This document shows positions 32,754 to 44,062 of a stretch of DNA of 64,000 bases, in pieces; the first letter of the stretch is position 1, and every line of letters begins with the position of its first letter. Source of the stretch: Carya illinoinensis (Eukaryota > Streptophyta > Magnoliopsida > Fagales > Juglandaceae); NCBI RefSeq assembly GCF_018687715.1, contig NC_056755.1, positions 31,832,501 to 31,896,500 on the forward strand, given 5' to 3'. The notes below the pieces were generated by a model. It saw only the letters and a program-made list of their open reading frames with translations. It was not told the DNA's origin and searched no databases. The position numbers and the translations under genes were made by a program.

Positions 32754-33372
32754 TGTTGACGATATGTTTCGTATGCTTTTGGGCCAGGTTCTTAGCGGTT
32801 CAGATTTTCGTGTTCTAGGGTCTGCAATATGTAAGAGAGAATGTTGTAAAGGGTGGCCCAAAAACCCTCCGATGTCTAAGTTAACGATGGTCCTTTCGTG
32901 TTTCGGGAAACAAAGAATTTAGGAAGTGGGGATACTTAATCAAGAGAGTCAAGTGAGTGAAGGAAGCTGATCCTTTTACCTGAAGGTTGAGGGACCTTAT
33001 ATAACCAGTCTTAATGGTTAGAAGACCATACCCTGCGACTTGAGGGAAAGGAAATCCTCTCGAAGCTCCCTCAGCTATACTTCCCTTAATGCGGTGTGAT
33101 TTCCCTATGTTGTTTTGGAGTCCCATCCATTTTCTTTGGCATGTTTCCTTCCCATTCCTCTGGTTTATCTTCTCGCACTCTGTCAACGTTCTACCTTGAC
33201 TCGGATGGCTATGCCCAATCTCTATGGGTCGTGGGTCCCATTCGGGTTGCTGAGAAACCCTGAAAGTCTGGGCTAGGCCTCTAGGGCCCCCTAGAGTGTG
33301 GGAGACCTACCTGACGCTGGGTCTTAGCCGGTCTTCACGGGCCTCAGGTTCTCTGCAAAAATCTCCCTGACA
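32754..33372 (-). repeat. Tat-lineage LTR (left, 619 bp)
   Basis: Plus strand runs TGTTGACGAT to CTCCCTGACA and aligns along its length with 43392-44062 in the same orientation. There is no primer site to its left, so with respect to the minus-strand element it would be the 3' LTR. The left flank is attat, against attac to the right of the other LTR (4 of 5). Confidence 0.75.
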
Positions 33373-33779
33373 GTTACCCCGTCAATTCTCATCAAGTTAA
33401 ACCGATAGAAATTTCTTTTGCTCCTACTTAATATTGCCATTTGTTGTTTTTTTCTCGCCGTTGAGTGAAAATACTAGTGGGTTGATGGTTCCACATGTCC
33501 AATCTTGGTTCTTTCGTTGCTATTTAGGGAAACTTAATTTGGATACCCGATGGGTTCGATCTATCTTTTCCACAATTATGACTATAAGATGTTTTCTTTC
33601 CTCTGTGGCCGCATATACATGCGGGGTTTTTAATCTTTCCTTCCTTCTACATTGGTAGTGTGCCAAGAACTGATAAATTTTGTCATACTGTTTTACTTCC
33701 CTCTCATTCCTTTTGCTCCATTCATATTCCTTATTGCTCTTCTCTCTCTATCGAATTCTTACTGTCAAGATGATCACGT

Positions 33780-36501
33780 AGAAATTTGCCGAACTCGCAA
33801 GCTTTGAGAGTCGTCTTGAGGCGGGTTCGTCGGAGCTAGGCTACACAGGTCGCTTTTGGCATTTCGAGGCCTCTCCTGTCTTCCTTCGATCACTGACTTT
33901 GACTTACCATATCCAGATATGGTGGTTCTTGAAGCCCTGGGGCCTCATGAGAGGGCTGTAAGTGCTGATGGCTCAGCAATGCATGTTGCTCTCTTCCCTA
34001 GCATGTTATCTTGTGAGCTAAGGCTAGCTTTTCCTCACCCAGTTTGTGAAGTCTTGTATGAGATAGCTCCTGCTCAACTTCACTCGAATGCCTAGTGGAT
34101 CTTGATCCGCTGTTGCATTCTGTGGCGACAGGCTTTGTTGAAGTCTGATCCTGAACATGCCGATCTCACCTTTTGTGAGTTTCTCTTGACTCACAACGTG
34201 AAGAGGGGCACTAGGGATATATGTAGCTTCAGAGGAATGCTCACTCTAATTATACTGGAGCCGAGATATTACAAGGTGTCGGATTGGACTGGCAAGTTCT
34301 TCTTCTTGTCTGGCTGTGGATAGGAGTTCTCGGTAGGTTAGGTCAGCCATGTTGAGTTCCCAATTAGGGCTTCCTAGGGAGCAATAGGGATGTGCATCCT
34401 GTTGCCACGCCAAACGAGTTGTGCCACATCACAATTGTTTAAGATTGGGCGACCCAGCATTCCCTCCTCGTTCACTTAGAGGTTCTCCTTGGGAAGGATA
34501 ATCTTCTCGCTTTTCTCCCTTCAATAGGCCACGTTGTCCCTTCCACCCATGGCATCATCATTCGCTTGTTGTCCAATCCTTCAAGGAAACGAAACTTGGA
34601 CCTTCCTTTCGAAGGCAAGGGAAAAAGGGCCCGCTCAAAGCCCAGCAGGGATGACTCATCATTGTAGAATGCCTTGGCCCCTAGGGCCGTTAGCACCAAA
34701 CATTCTAGCTTTGGGGCATCTACGCGGCCCTATGCCCCTTCTTCATCTTCTGCGAGGCCTATCCAACATCATGGGGAAGGTGAGCCTGCAACATCGAGTG
34801 CATCTAACATGCCCCTTTCCCTTGGGCCCTAGTTGTGGAGCTCGACCTGAGAGGTCCAGGTATTCTTGTAGAATCACATGATGTTTCCCGATGGGTAAAC
34901 TTGGTGAACATGCATTTCTAGGTGGCTCTTTTGGATAGGGTGCCTAGCCAAACCGAGGAGGTGGAACTGCCCCCAGAGCTGAACGTGGCAATGTCTCCTT
35001 CTTCGACGTCTACTGCTTGATCCCTGGTCGAGGCTTTTGAGTTCGAGGAGGTCTCGGACCATCTTGTGGTGGACTTAGAGTCTGCCAAAAAGGGGACTTC
35101 TATAAGACGATCTCCTCACAATGGAGTGGTGGAGTCACTGCGGGCAACTCTTCGTCGATTGCTACTACAGTCGGGACGCCGGTGGATCCAAACGTCAGCG
35201 CTCTCGAAGGCAACTAGGTAGTGGTCGAGCACTTTAACCCTACTTAGCTGAGTCCTGGAAATGTAGCGACGGTTGAACCTCTTGCTCCTACCCTACCAAG
35301 CCCAAGGAAGACTGTGGCGGCAACGGGAATTCTGAGGGGGAAGTCGGCGTAGCCCCCGGGATGAGGAAGGGCCACCATCTCTTGCGTTTGCCCCATGCTG
35401 GTGACCGAAGGTGCTTCTGCTTTGTCCAGTTGTAAGCCATTTCATATAGCCCCTAATAGATTTGTGGGAGGCAGGGTGAACCCACATCTTTTGTAAATCA
35501 TGGACGAAGTCATCCCGGCCTCTCCCAGGCTTCAGGGCAGATCCTGGTGAGATGAGGCTCTTGAGCGGGAGTCCAAGTTGCTACGAAAGCTTTTCTTTAA
35601 GGTCATTTCTTGTGTTATGCTTGGCTATACTTCCTTCCTTCTTCTTCTTCTTCGTTAGTCTTCTCCTCTAACTTTGAAAGAGCTGAGGAAGAACTTGGGC
35701 CTTCAGTCCATAATGATGACAACGCTCCATTACGCCAGTGGAGAGAGGGAGGAGAGAAGCTTTTTAGAGGCAGAGCTGGCTATGGTTAGAGAGTGGCCCA
35801 TGAAGGCCCAAGAGTCGCTGAGCAAGCTTCATGAGTCTTAAGACTTACTCTAGGCAGAGAATGAAGAACTGAGGAGCCCTAGAGATTTTGATGCCCAATG
35901 GGTCAAAATGTTGGAGGAAGAGCACTTGGCCTTGTCAACCATTGTAGAGGACCAAGAAGTCTTGCTGTCCACTGGTAGGGTCCATGAGGAGGAGATGTTG
36001 GCCAAGTTGAGAGCTGCCCATAAGAGGATAGCCGCTTAGTAAGTGGCCATCCGAGATCTGCAAAGTGACTTGTCACAGGTGTAAAAGGCTGTCACCCTAT
36101 CTAGCGAACAATTGGGAAAGGTCCTCTTCATTTGGGACGAGGCTTGGTCTCATTGATATCTTGAGGGCCTCAAAAGGATGTGTGACCATGTCATCCTAAA
36201 TCCTTAGGGAAGCTCAGAAGCGTTGAAGGCACACTTGCAGTCTGTTGACTTTAGAAACCTCGAGCCTGGTCCAGCAGTCCTCAATCATTTCGGCGAGATC
36301 TGGGAGGTGATCTCAGATGCCTTTCTCCCGGAGGACGGTAACCCTCCTGACCTCTCTCCTGGTGATAACGCTAGTGCCGGCTTAGGAAGATATGGCCTTG
36401 AAGAGCCAGGGGTTGACCCTGCTGAGCCTAAACAGGAGCCGAGTTCCCTTGAGGTCGGCCCCATTGACCCCAAAGGGGACTCAGGGGTTTCCCGCGATTG
36501 A
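33780..36501 (+). pseudogene. Antisense ORF of Tat element (putative gypsy-type transposon protein)
   Basis: Tat-lineage elements often carry an extra ORF on the strand opposite gag-pol, located between integrase and the 3' LTR; its role is unknown. Here the plus strand reads GPHERAVSADGSAMHVALFP, LRLAFPHPVCEVLYEIAPAQ with LHSNA following, then REFLLTHNVKRGTRDI-like and YYKVSDWTGKFFFLSGCG, which is the Transposase_28-type domain. A Pro/Ser-rich middle (34500-35500), a coiled-coil-like Glu/Leu-rich part (35640-36190) and a C-terminal frame at 36223-36501 (FRNLEPGPAVLNHFGEIWEV) follow. Stops and shifts break it throughout. Confidence 0.78.
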
Positions 36502-37495
36502 TCCCTCTCAGCTGTTGACGTCTCTTCCTTTTGTCCTTCTTCTCTTTCCCTCGGGCTGTGATGTAACATTTTGTTGTTGTTTTTTGTCTTACAAAGACCA
36601 TGGATGCCACACATCTCTTCACTTCTGTACAATTTTTTGTGTTAATACATCTCCTTATGCTATGATTGCCCTTCTGTATTTCTAGCCTCCTTTTCAAATT
36701 GTCTATGTGTCAGTTTGCTGTAGAGATTTATGTCGCTTCGTGTTTCGCTCTTTCAAATTCTCTGTTGTATGATGGCCTTTGGTTTCCCAATGAGACTAGT
36801 CCAATATCTGATGTCTTGCTCGAAAATCTATGTGAATCTTGGGCAGTTAGCTATTAATGTACATCTGTTAGCCTCTCCGTGTTTATGGCTTCGGATAACT
36901 CCCACTATTTTGTCTCGGGATTTGTGCTAGGTTCTTCATGAGATTCACGTTGGAGTTGATGAGACTCTAGGGTACGCATACCTTCCAGAATCTCGGGGAA
37001 CGAACCGTCATTCCTAGCCTATATAAATGACTCATTTGCCTTCATCATTTGCCATCAACTCTCCTCTCCTGCTTCTCAAGCGCTCCCAAGCTTTCTTTTC
37101 CCTCGCGTTGAGCCATTATTTTGCTATTCCTAGCCTTGATTTGTCTTCTAGCCTTAGGCCAACCTCTTGGTACTATATCCTATGGTGAGCTTTTGTGGAG
37201 GCAACCGCATGGCGGTCTCCTGAGGCTTTTGGAGGATGTCTTTATGAAAACCATGTCACCTTTTGTGATTACGAGGTACTTTGTAAGGATGGTGCGTATC
37301 CAACCTTGTAAGTGTGCCGTTCGATGGATTTCCCTATCTCAGAACTCCTCATCAATTCATGTTCTGTCATTACATCTCGAGTGGTTCCCATGCTAAGGAA
37401 GGAGCTAGGCTGCTCCCTCAGGCCTAGCGAGCAAAAAGTAATTTTGACGTCCTGAACCCTAGGGTTCAGGCACTTCCTCTCCTGCCAAGTTGCTA
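36502..37495. other. Unassigned Tat interior sequence
   Basis: GC-richer than the MITE-filled DNA to its right and probably still retroelement. CTATATAAAT near 37020 looks like a TATA box, followed by a C/T-rich stretch. No protein domain recognised. Confidence 0.35.
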
Positions 37496-37499
37496 GTTT

Positions 37500-38060
37500 C
37501 AATCTTATCTAGCTTCAATCTATCTCATCTCAATATCAAAACACCATTCAATTACAATTATTTTTCAATTTCAAATTCTCAGTTTTTTTATCTAATCATT
37601 ACCCACTCTTTACAATTTTTCTAAACTTCTAAACAAAACATAAAAATAATTTAACCTTTTCAAATTGTAAAACATAAGAGATATTAAAAAATTATATTAT
37701 AATAAATTTAGATTTTATAATATTTTTATTCAACTTTATCTCTCTTATTTATCAAAGAAAAATTATACTTATCATCCTCACACCACACATCATTTTATTT
37801 ATTTATTTTTTATTTTTCTCTTTCCACATATGTGGTATCAGGATTATTAGTAAAAGAATTTAATTACTTTCGAAAGAGGAAAACTAAAAAAAAAATTAAA
37901 AATAAAAAATAAATAAAAATAAGTGTGGTGTGTGGGGTTTATGAGTTGCAAAACTCTTTAGCATAACTTTATAAAACATATTAACTCAAATAATTTCACT
38001 ACTACTCACAACCATTAACAAATTCCTCATCTAATTGCATCTGTGTAACTAAAACAAATG
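37500..38060. repeat. MITE-like block, long form
   Basis: The usual AT core is interrupted by a segment 'catcctcacaccacacatcat...agtgtggtgtgtgggg', itself an inverted repeat, so this may be one MITE inserted in another. The same compound form recurs at 40235-40780. Confidence 0.6.
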
Positions 38061-38094
38061 TAAAGTTTTCTTGAATCATTAACTGACCAATTTG

Positions 38095-38300
38095 GATATA
38101 AGAAGTATCTCATCACATCATTATAATTTTTCTACATTTTCACAAAAAATGTAATAAAAAATTCACATTTTTCAAATCTTAAAATAATAATAATATTAAA
38201 AAAATATTTTAATAATATTTTATTCAACTTTTAATTTTTATTTTATCTCCTATCATCTCAATTTAATTCACAATCTAGATGGTACCAAATTTAACATTAA
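38095..38300. repeat. AT-rich MITE-like family member
   Basis: 'agtatctcatcacatcattat ... ctcctatcatctcaatttaa'. Counterpart in the right copy is 40820-41030. Confidence 0.55.
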
Positions 38301-38544
38301 TTATTTTGAGATAGTTATTCCTTTTCTCTTGCTAAAAGGTATGTTTGAATTAACTTTTGAGAAAAACATAGAAAAGTATTAATTTGATTGCATGCTGAAC
38401 AGTTGCAGCAAAGCTTTTTCCACACCAAGGAAAGAAACTAGCTGTCTTAGAATGGTTGCTTTTGAACAAATCTCAAATTGTCTCTCTTTTCCCTTTTTAT
38501 TTTTTCTCTTCTTTTTTAAATTTATTTATATATATTTTAACAAA

Positions 38545-38735
38545 TTCCATTACAATTGCCGATATTGACGACTGTGCAAACCTCGACCTTAATCGTTGTA
38601 CAAATACACAATGTGAAAATACTGAATGTTATAATTACCGTTGTGTCCCTGCTAAGAACACTGAACCATTCATAATCATGGGTTGTCTTCCTGCTCATAG
38701 GTCGACAAAGCCACATTCCTATCATAGAAAAGCTA
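38545..38735 (+). pseudogene. EGF-like exon fragment, copy 1
   Basis: Plus strand reads ADIDDCANLDLNRCTNTQCE, then NTECYNYRCVPAKNTEP. The DIDDC...C...CENTE..NYxC pattern fits a calcium-binding EGF-like domain as found in wall-associated receptor kinases, where this domain sits on its own small exon. No kinase, GUB_WAK domain or other exon is nearby, so it is an isolated fragment. In copy 2 the Gly before Tyr is present (EGANYHC); here it is Cys. Confidence 0.55.
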
Positions 38736-38999
38736 TGGGTCCCGAATGTTTTTTTTTTTTTTTGTATTCTTAATTATTAAAGAAGTATTTTTTAGTGATG
38801 TAATAAATTTAAAAAAAATATATTTAAAAATATAAAAAAAATGATTGAAAGAACAAAACAAATTGTCTTCTCGGGACGAGTCTCGTTGTTCTAGTGGATG
38901 TAGCACGGCTCTTCCTATAAAGGGGATCCAATTATAAAGATGAGTTAAAATTTAAAAGTAAAAAAAATGTTAATTATGCTAAGTGAACTTGATGGTACA

Positions 39000-39649
39000 G
39001 GTGATAAGGTTCTCTTGAGTCAGATGGTTTGGACAATTAAAATATCTAATAATACATGTGAATAGTAATAAAGTAATTTATGAATATTAATAAAATTATT
39101 TGAAGTAAAATATTTTAGTAAATCTTAAGAAATAAAAGAGAAATATTAAAATATTATTTAAATAAAAATATTATAAAATTAAAATAATATTATTTTTGAC
39201 CTAAAATTTAAAGTTGTAACTGTCCAGCACGTGTGTAGAAAAATCTTATCTACAATTGTCTAGCACGTGTCCTTTTGTTATACACATATAGGTCGCCTAT
39301 CCTCTCGGCCCCTCATACCTGATCTCTAATGTTAGTAATTATCATAACTCAAGTTGAAATATTAAATTAACGACCTACTGTACGTACGTAGACGGCTCTA
39401 TTAATACGTATTAATGATTTCAGAAAAATCTAATTAAATCATTATATTTGACTTTAAACTCCAAAATGACTAGTAATTAAGAGATATATAGTCAATTACG
39501 GCTCTATTGTTGATGATGTTCGAAAGTCTTCACGCTTTTGGTCCCAAGTTAACACAGTGAAAGGCGTTGACCCAAAAAAAAATGCAGTGAATAGAAAATT
39601 AATCATCAAACGCGTTTGATAGACTTGTTTATCTCATGACATTTTGGTT
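39000..39649. other. AT-rich spacer between the two duplicate copies
   Basis: No gene seen. Confidence 0.35.
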
Positions 39650-39870
39650 CTGATTGATCACTGAGATTTTTTAGATAAAAATTTTAAATTTTAAAATTAA
39701 ATATTAAAATATTATATTTTAATATTATTATTATTTTAAAATTTAAAAAAGTTAAAAGCTAGTTAAATTATTTATTATATTTTGTATAAAAATTTAAAAA
39801 AATTATAATAATGAAATGAGAATTTTATATTTGAGATAATAAATTTTGATAGCCAAACAATACCAAATCT
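39650..39870. repeat. AT-rich MITE-like family member
   Basis: 'gatttttttagataaaaatttt...aaatgagaattttatatttgagataataaattttgatagccaaac'. Confidence 0.6.
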
Positions 39871-40224
39871 CTTCTGTTAGCTAGAAACCATAAGAGATAT
39901 TCAGAGATCATTAGTTCCGTACAACTAATTCTCTTTATCTAAAGAGTTTTTTTAGATATAAATTGGTCAAACATGATAAGCTGAAGTTTTCTTCTTCTTC
40001 TTTTAATTTTTTTTATTATTTTTATCAAAGAGTTAGGGTCACATGTCTAATAGTGATCTATCTCCAAATTATTAAAAGCTTCACTTATAATGGAGAAAAA
40101 CAATAGTTACAAGCCGAACAAAATAAAACCACATTATACCCCAAAGAAACCAATCAATAACCGATACACTCCAGTAAAAGAAAATAAAGAAACATGAAAC
40201 AATTGAGATCCTATATCTTAACTA

Positions 40225-41645
40225 TATCTTAGCTAGTTTCAATCTATCTAATCATCCTATCTTAACATCTACATACGATTTAAATATAAATATTTTTTAA
40301 ATTTAAATTCTCAATTTTTTATTTAATTATTACATAATCATTACAACTTTTTCAAACTTACAAACAAAATACAAAAACTAATTTAATTTTTTCAAATTCT
40401 TAAACAAAATAAATATTAAAAAATTATAGTATAGTAAATTTGAATTTATAATATTTTCATTCAACTTTTTTTCTCTTATTTATCAAAGAAAAATTCTACT
40501 CATCCTCAAATTACACATAATTTTTATTTTTTTTTTATTTTTTTTCTTACCTAATGTGTGGTATATAGATGATTAGTAAAAGAACTCAATTAATTTCAAA
40601 AAAATAGAAAGAAAAAAATTTAACAAAATTAAAAAATTAAAAATAAGTGGTGAGTGGGGATGACGAGTAGCAAAACACTTCATCAAAATTTCATAGAATA
40701 TCTTAACCCAAATCATTTCACTATTATACACAATTATTAACAAATTTATCTTTTCATCTCATCTGTGTAACCAAACCATATATTAAAGTTTCCTCGAATC
40801 ATTAGTATTCTCAGGTTTGGATACAAGAAGAATCTCATTTCATCTCATTGTTGCATTGTTTTCAAATTTACATACAAAATATAATAAACAAGTCAACTTT
40901 TTCAAATTTCAAAATAATAATATTATTAAAAAAAATTCTAATAATATTTTATTCAACTTTTATCTTATCTCAAGTTATCCAAACTTAACTCACTATCCAA
41001 ACAATACCTGAGTTTAGTGTTAATTATTTTGAGATATTTTTTCCTTTTCTTTGACCAAAAGGTATGTTTGAACTAACTTTTCAGAGTAATCTAAAAAGGC
41101 TATCTTAATTTGATCACGTGCTAGACAGTTGCAGCAAAGTGTTTTCCATACCAAAGAAAAAAACTAGTTTGGAATGGAAAAATTTAGTTGTAAGAACAAT
41201 TGCTCGCTAATATGTGTATCAATCTAATATGATTAGTCAAAAATTATATTTTATTGAAAACAATGCTAATTTAAATTTTGAATATGAAGGAACCAGTATT
41301 GGTACACAGATTAGTATGCGACTTTGCTTGTATATAATAAAACTTTTTTGGAATGGTAGCTTTTGGACGAATCTCAAATTGTTTCTATTTTCTTTTTATA
41401 AAAAAATATATTTATATATATTTTAACAAATTCCATTACAATGGCCGATATTGACGAGTGTGCAGACCTTGACCTCAATTGTTGTACAAATACATGCTGT
41501 GAAAATACTGAAGGTGCTAATTACCATTGTGTCCCTGCTAAGAACACCGAGCCTTTCATAATCATGGGTTGTCTTCCTTCTCATGGGTTGACAAAACCAC
41601 ATTCTTATAAAGGGGGCCCAATTATAAAGATGAGTTAAAACTTTA
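40225..41645. repeat. Segmental duplication, right copy
   Basis: See left copy at 37500-38955. Includes the compound MITE block 40235-40780, the second MITE block 40820-41030, extra sequence at 41190-41340 absent from the left copy, and the EGF-like fragment. Confidence 0.8.
41430..41640 (+). pseudogene. EGF-like exon fragment, copy 2
   Basis: Reads ADIDECADLDLNCCTNTCCE, then NTEGANYHCVPAKNTEPFII. This is the better preserved copy, with DIDEC and the CENTEG.NYHC core of a calcium-binding EGF-like domain. It is preceded by a T-rich tract ending aacaaattccattacaat, which may be the old intron end, though no clean AG acceptor is seen. Confidence 0.6.
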
Positions 41646-41654
41646 AAGTAAACA

Positions 41655-41830
41655 TAACATCAAGGGTAGTGCTAGTGTGTCGCCCAACTTTGAGTGCTGG
41701 GCTTGCCCATTAGTACAATTTTTTTTTTCATTATATATTTTTAACATATTTAAATAATTTTAAAAGAAATACACCAATATACTAAAAGTCACTTCCTTAA
41801 TTATCAAGTAAAGAAAACAATTTAACAAAC
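41655..41830. mobile_element. MITE-like piece with 'agtgctag' end
   Basis: Starts agtgctagtgtgtcgccc, with an AT core 'ttttttttcattatatatttttaacatatttaaataat'. The piece at 61665-61900 begins similarly (ggtgctagacacacagctgg) and has the same core. Confidence 0.4.
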
Positions 41831-41899
41831 TTAAATACAGGAGCTGTAAAAAATGAGAGGCCAAACTTGTGAACTCGACGGTCTAAGTGATGAGGTTCT

Positions 41900-42395
41900 C
41901 TTAACTTGGATGGTCTAGGTGATTTGATGGGGGTAGACCCTCACTGATTTCTCCATGGCTCTCAACTTTCAATTCCCCTGTCGAGAACTTGAATCCACCC
42001 AATCATCAAATGTTTTTATTCCATCGACCTGGAGCTGGTCGACGAAGAGTAAGATGTAGAGATCGACGGAGCTTTCTCCCGTGGTCTTTTGGACACCTTT
42101 TCCAATATTCCTCATGTCTCGGCCCTAGAGAGGGAATTCGAGTTCCAGGTCTCAATTGATGATTCGCAGACTGGGCTTGACTCTTAGGATGAGGTAGGAG
42201 AAAGAGAGCCTAACCCAGGCTCCCTTCCCTTGACCGTCTCTGGTGGTGAAACCCTTATACTCCCACATGACTTGGAGCCGAGCAGGGGTAGGGTTTGGAT
42301 TCTCTCTTTGCTTTTAGTGCTTCTTTGGAGGACTTGGACGGGCTGGGAGCCGCATGCACGACCCAATGTAGGTTGCTGATTCTGGGCTGGCATTG
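41900..42395 (+). pseudogene. Second antisense-ORF fragment of Tat type
   Basis: Plus strand reads DLELVDEE.DVEIDGAFSRGL, LDTFSNIPHVSALEREFEF and, after a stop, a Pro/Glu-rich tail. This looks like the C-terminal part of a Tat antisense ORF. It abuts gag at 42400 with no protease-pol between, so pol has been deleted. Confidence 0.5.
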
Positions 42396-42401
42396 TAGCC
42401 T

Positions 42402-43000
42402 TCAACATGGATGGGACCTAGGTAAACTGACCCGAGGAGGCATTATGGAAAGTTTAGAGCTGCTACTGCTGTTGCTGGATCCCGATATCTCATAATCCTC
42501 CTCAACCTCAGTGTGAGGCTTCTTCCCTTTTCCCTCCAACGGAGGACTAGAGGGCCTATTCTGGTCCTGAGAAGTAGACAACCCGCCCCCCCCCCCTCTC
42601 TCGCCACCCAAAAAAAAAAAAACCAGGATATGACGACCACTAAAATAGGACAGATCTGAAGAAACCAAGAATCGATTGATGTTGGCTTTGGTTAGCAAGG
42701 CCCTTCTCCTCCTATTAGCCATTAAATGGGTGAGGAATAGGCGGGCTAACTCGTTGAAATTTTCAATGGAACGGGATGACAGAGAACTAAACCATGTCCT
42801 CGCTGGCTCCTTAAAAGTTAATGAAAAGGCTTTGCAAGCCATCTCCCTGGAAAACCCATGCAATGTCATGTGAGCTTTGAAGGTTTCAAAATGTTCCATA
42901 GGGTCACGGGTTTTGTCATATGCCTTCACTAGGGTGACTCGAGATTTTGGCAGTCACGGAGCTGCCATTACCTTTGCGCTATAAGGCAAACTTGTGCTAA
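42402..43000 (-). pseudogene. gag: Tat-lineage gag core
   Basis: The minus-strand frame begins MKAYDKTRDPMEHFETFKAH and continues GFSREMACKAFSLTFKEPAR, TWFSSLSSRSIENFNELARL and FLTHLMANRRRR. This is the Tat/Ogre capsid pattern (YDGTRDPxEHLETFKxHM). After about residue 95 the frame leaves gag, passes through a C-rich run (42582-42598) and a Gly-rich junk stretch, then joins the antisense-ORF fragment. Confidence 0.82.
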
Positions 43001-43370
43001 TGAGTAGCTGGTCTGCCGTAGACGAGCTCCCCATCTTTCTCATCACTTCCTCGTATTTTCCTTTGAGGTTGCACAACTTGTCTTGCATGCGTTTCCTCTC
43101 CTTCTGATCATTGTCACCTTCCTCTTCTCATCAAGACTTTTGTTGTTCACTAGTACTTGTGTCCTCTTGGTGTGCTAAATCTTTATTGTTGTCCTTGAGG
43201 GCTTGGTTCACCTGCGGAGAACATTCATCTCATTGGTGAGTTACTCAACAAGTTATTCCATTGTTGCTAACCTAGCTCCCATATTAACAGAGGGTTGTTC
43301 TTCCTACTCTCGCACCAACTAAGAATGGGTTCTCACAGGCATACAAAGGATACATTTTTTAGAGATTTTT
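43000..43370 (-). pseudogene. gag: Tat gag N-terminal region
   Basis: Between the primer site and the gag core. The minus strand codes for a polar, coiled-coil-like run with RKRMQDKLCNLKGKYEEVMR, parallel to the DLEKKRLCNELHILVDKYEE run in the 51733-51942 remnant. Broken by stops. Confidence 0.6.
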
Positions 43371-43391
43371 GAATCCCACAGACGGTGCTAC
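43371..43391 (-). other. Primer-binding site of Tat element
   Basis: Minus strand AGCACCGTCTGTGGGATTC is a variant of TGGCGCCGTCTGTGGGAA, the sequence just inside the 5' LTR in many Tat elements. It directly abuts the LTR at 43392. Confidence 0.7.
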
Positions 43392-44062
43392 TGTTGACAG
43401 GATGTTTTGTACGCTCTTGGGTCGGGTTCTTAGTGGTTCGGGTCTTCGTGTTCTAGGGCCTATTATAAGTAAGAGAGAATGCCAGAAAGGGTGGCTTGGG
43501 AACCCTCTGATGCCTAAGTTAGCAATAGTCATTTCATGTTTCGGGAAATAGAGAATTTAGGGAGTGGGAATACTCAGTCAAGAGAATTAAGTCAGCGAAA
43601 GAAGCCGATCCTTTTACCTAAAGGTCAAAGGACCTTATATACCTAGTCCTGGGGGTCAGAAGGTCATACCCTACGACCTAAGGGAAAGGGAAATCCACCC
43701 GAAGCTCCCTCCATCATACTGCCATTAATGCGGCTTGGTCATTAATGCAGTGTGATTTTCTGGTGAATACATTTAATGCAACTTGATCTCTCCCTGTGTT
43801 ATTTTGGAGTCTTGTCCCTTCTCTTTGACATGCCTCCCTCCCTTTCCTCTAGTTTGGCTTTCCACTCTCTGTGCAACGTCTCATCCTATCCTAGATGGGC
43901 ATGCCCGATCTCCGTGGGTCATGGGTCCCATTCGGGTTGCTGAGAGACCCCGCGGGTTTGGGCCAAGCCTCTTGGGCCCCCTGGAGTGTGGGGGACCAAC
44001 CTGATATTAGGTCTCGGCCAGTCTTCATAGGCCTCGGGCCCTCGGCGAAAATCTCCCCAACA
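43392..44062 (-). repeat. Tat-lineage LTR (right, 671 bp), 5' LTR
   Basis: Plus strand runs TGTTGACAGG to CTCCCCAACA (TGTTG...CAACA ends). It is homologous to 32754-33372 with about 50 extra bases (a repeated 'cattaatgc(g/a)' motif near 43725-43775). The primer site and gag to its left fix the orientation as minus. Confidence 0.82.

Larger units (their letters stand above)
37500..38955. repeat. Segmental duplication, left copy
   Basis: Matches 40225-41645 in the same orientation: tagcttcaatctatct at the left end, a 560-bp MITE-like block, a second MITE-like block, 'ttttgaacaaatctcaaattgt', the EGF-like fragment and attataaagatgagttaaaa at the right end. Spacing is 2.7-2.9 kb. Confidence 0.8.

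Noticed and set aside
34472..34881. Opposed open frames of 75 and 115 codons
   Set aside because: Both are other-frame readings of the Pro/Ser-rich middle of the Tat antisense ORF.
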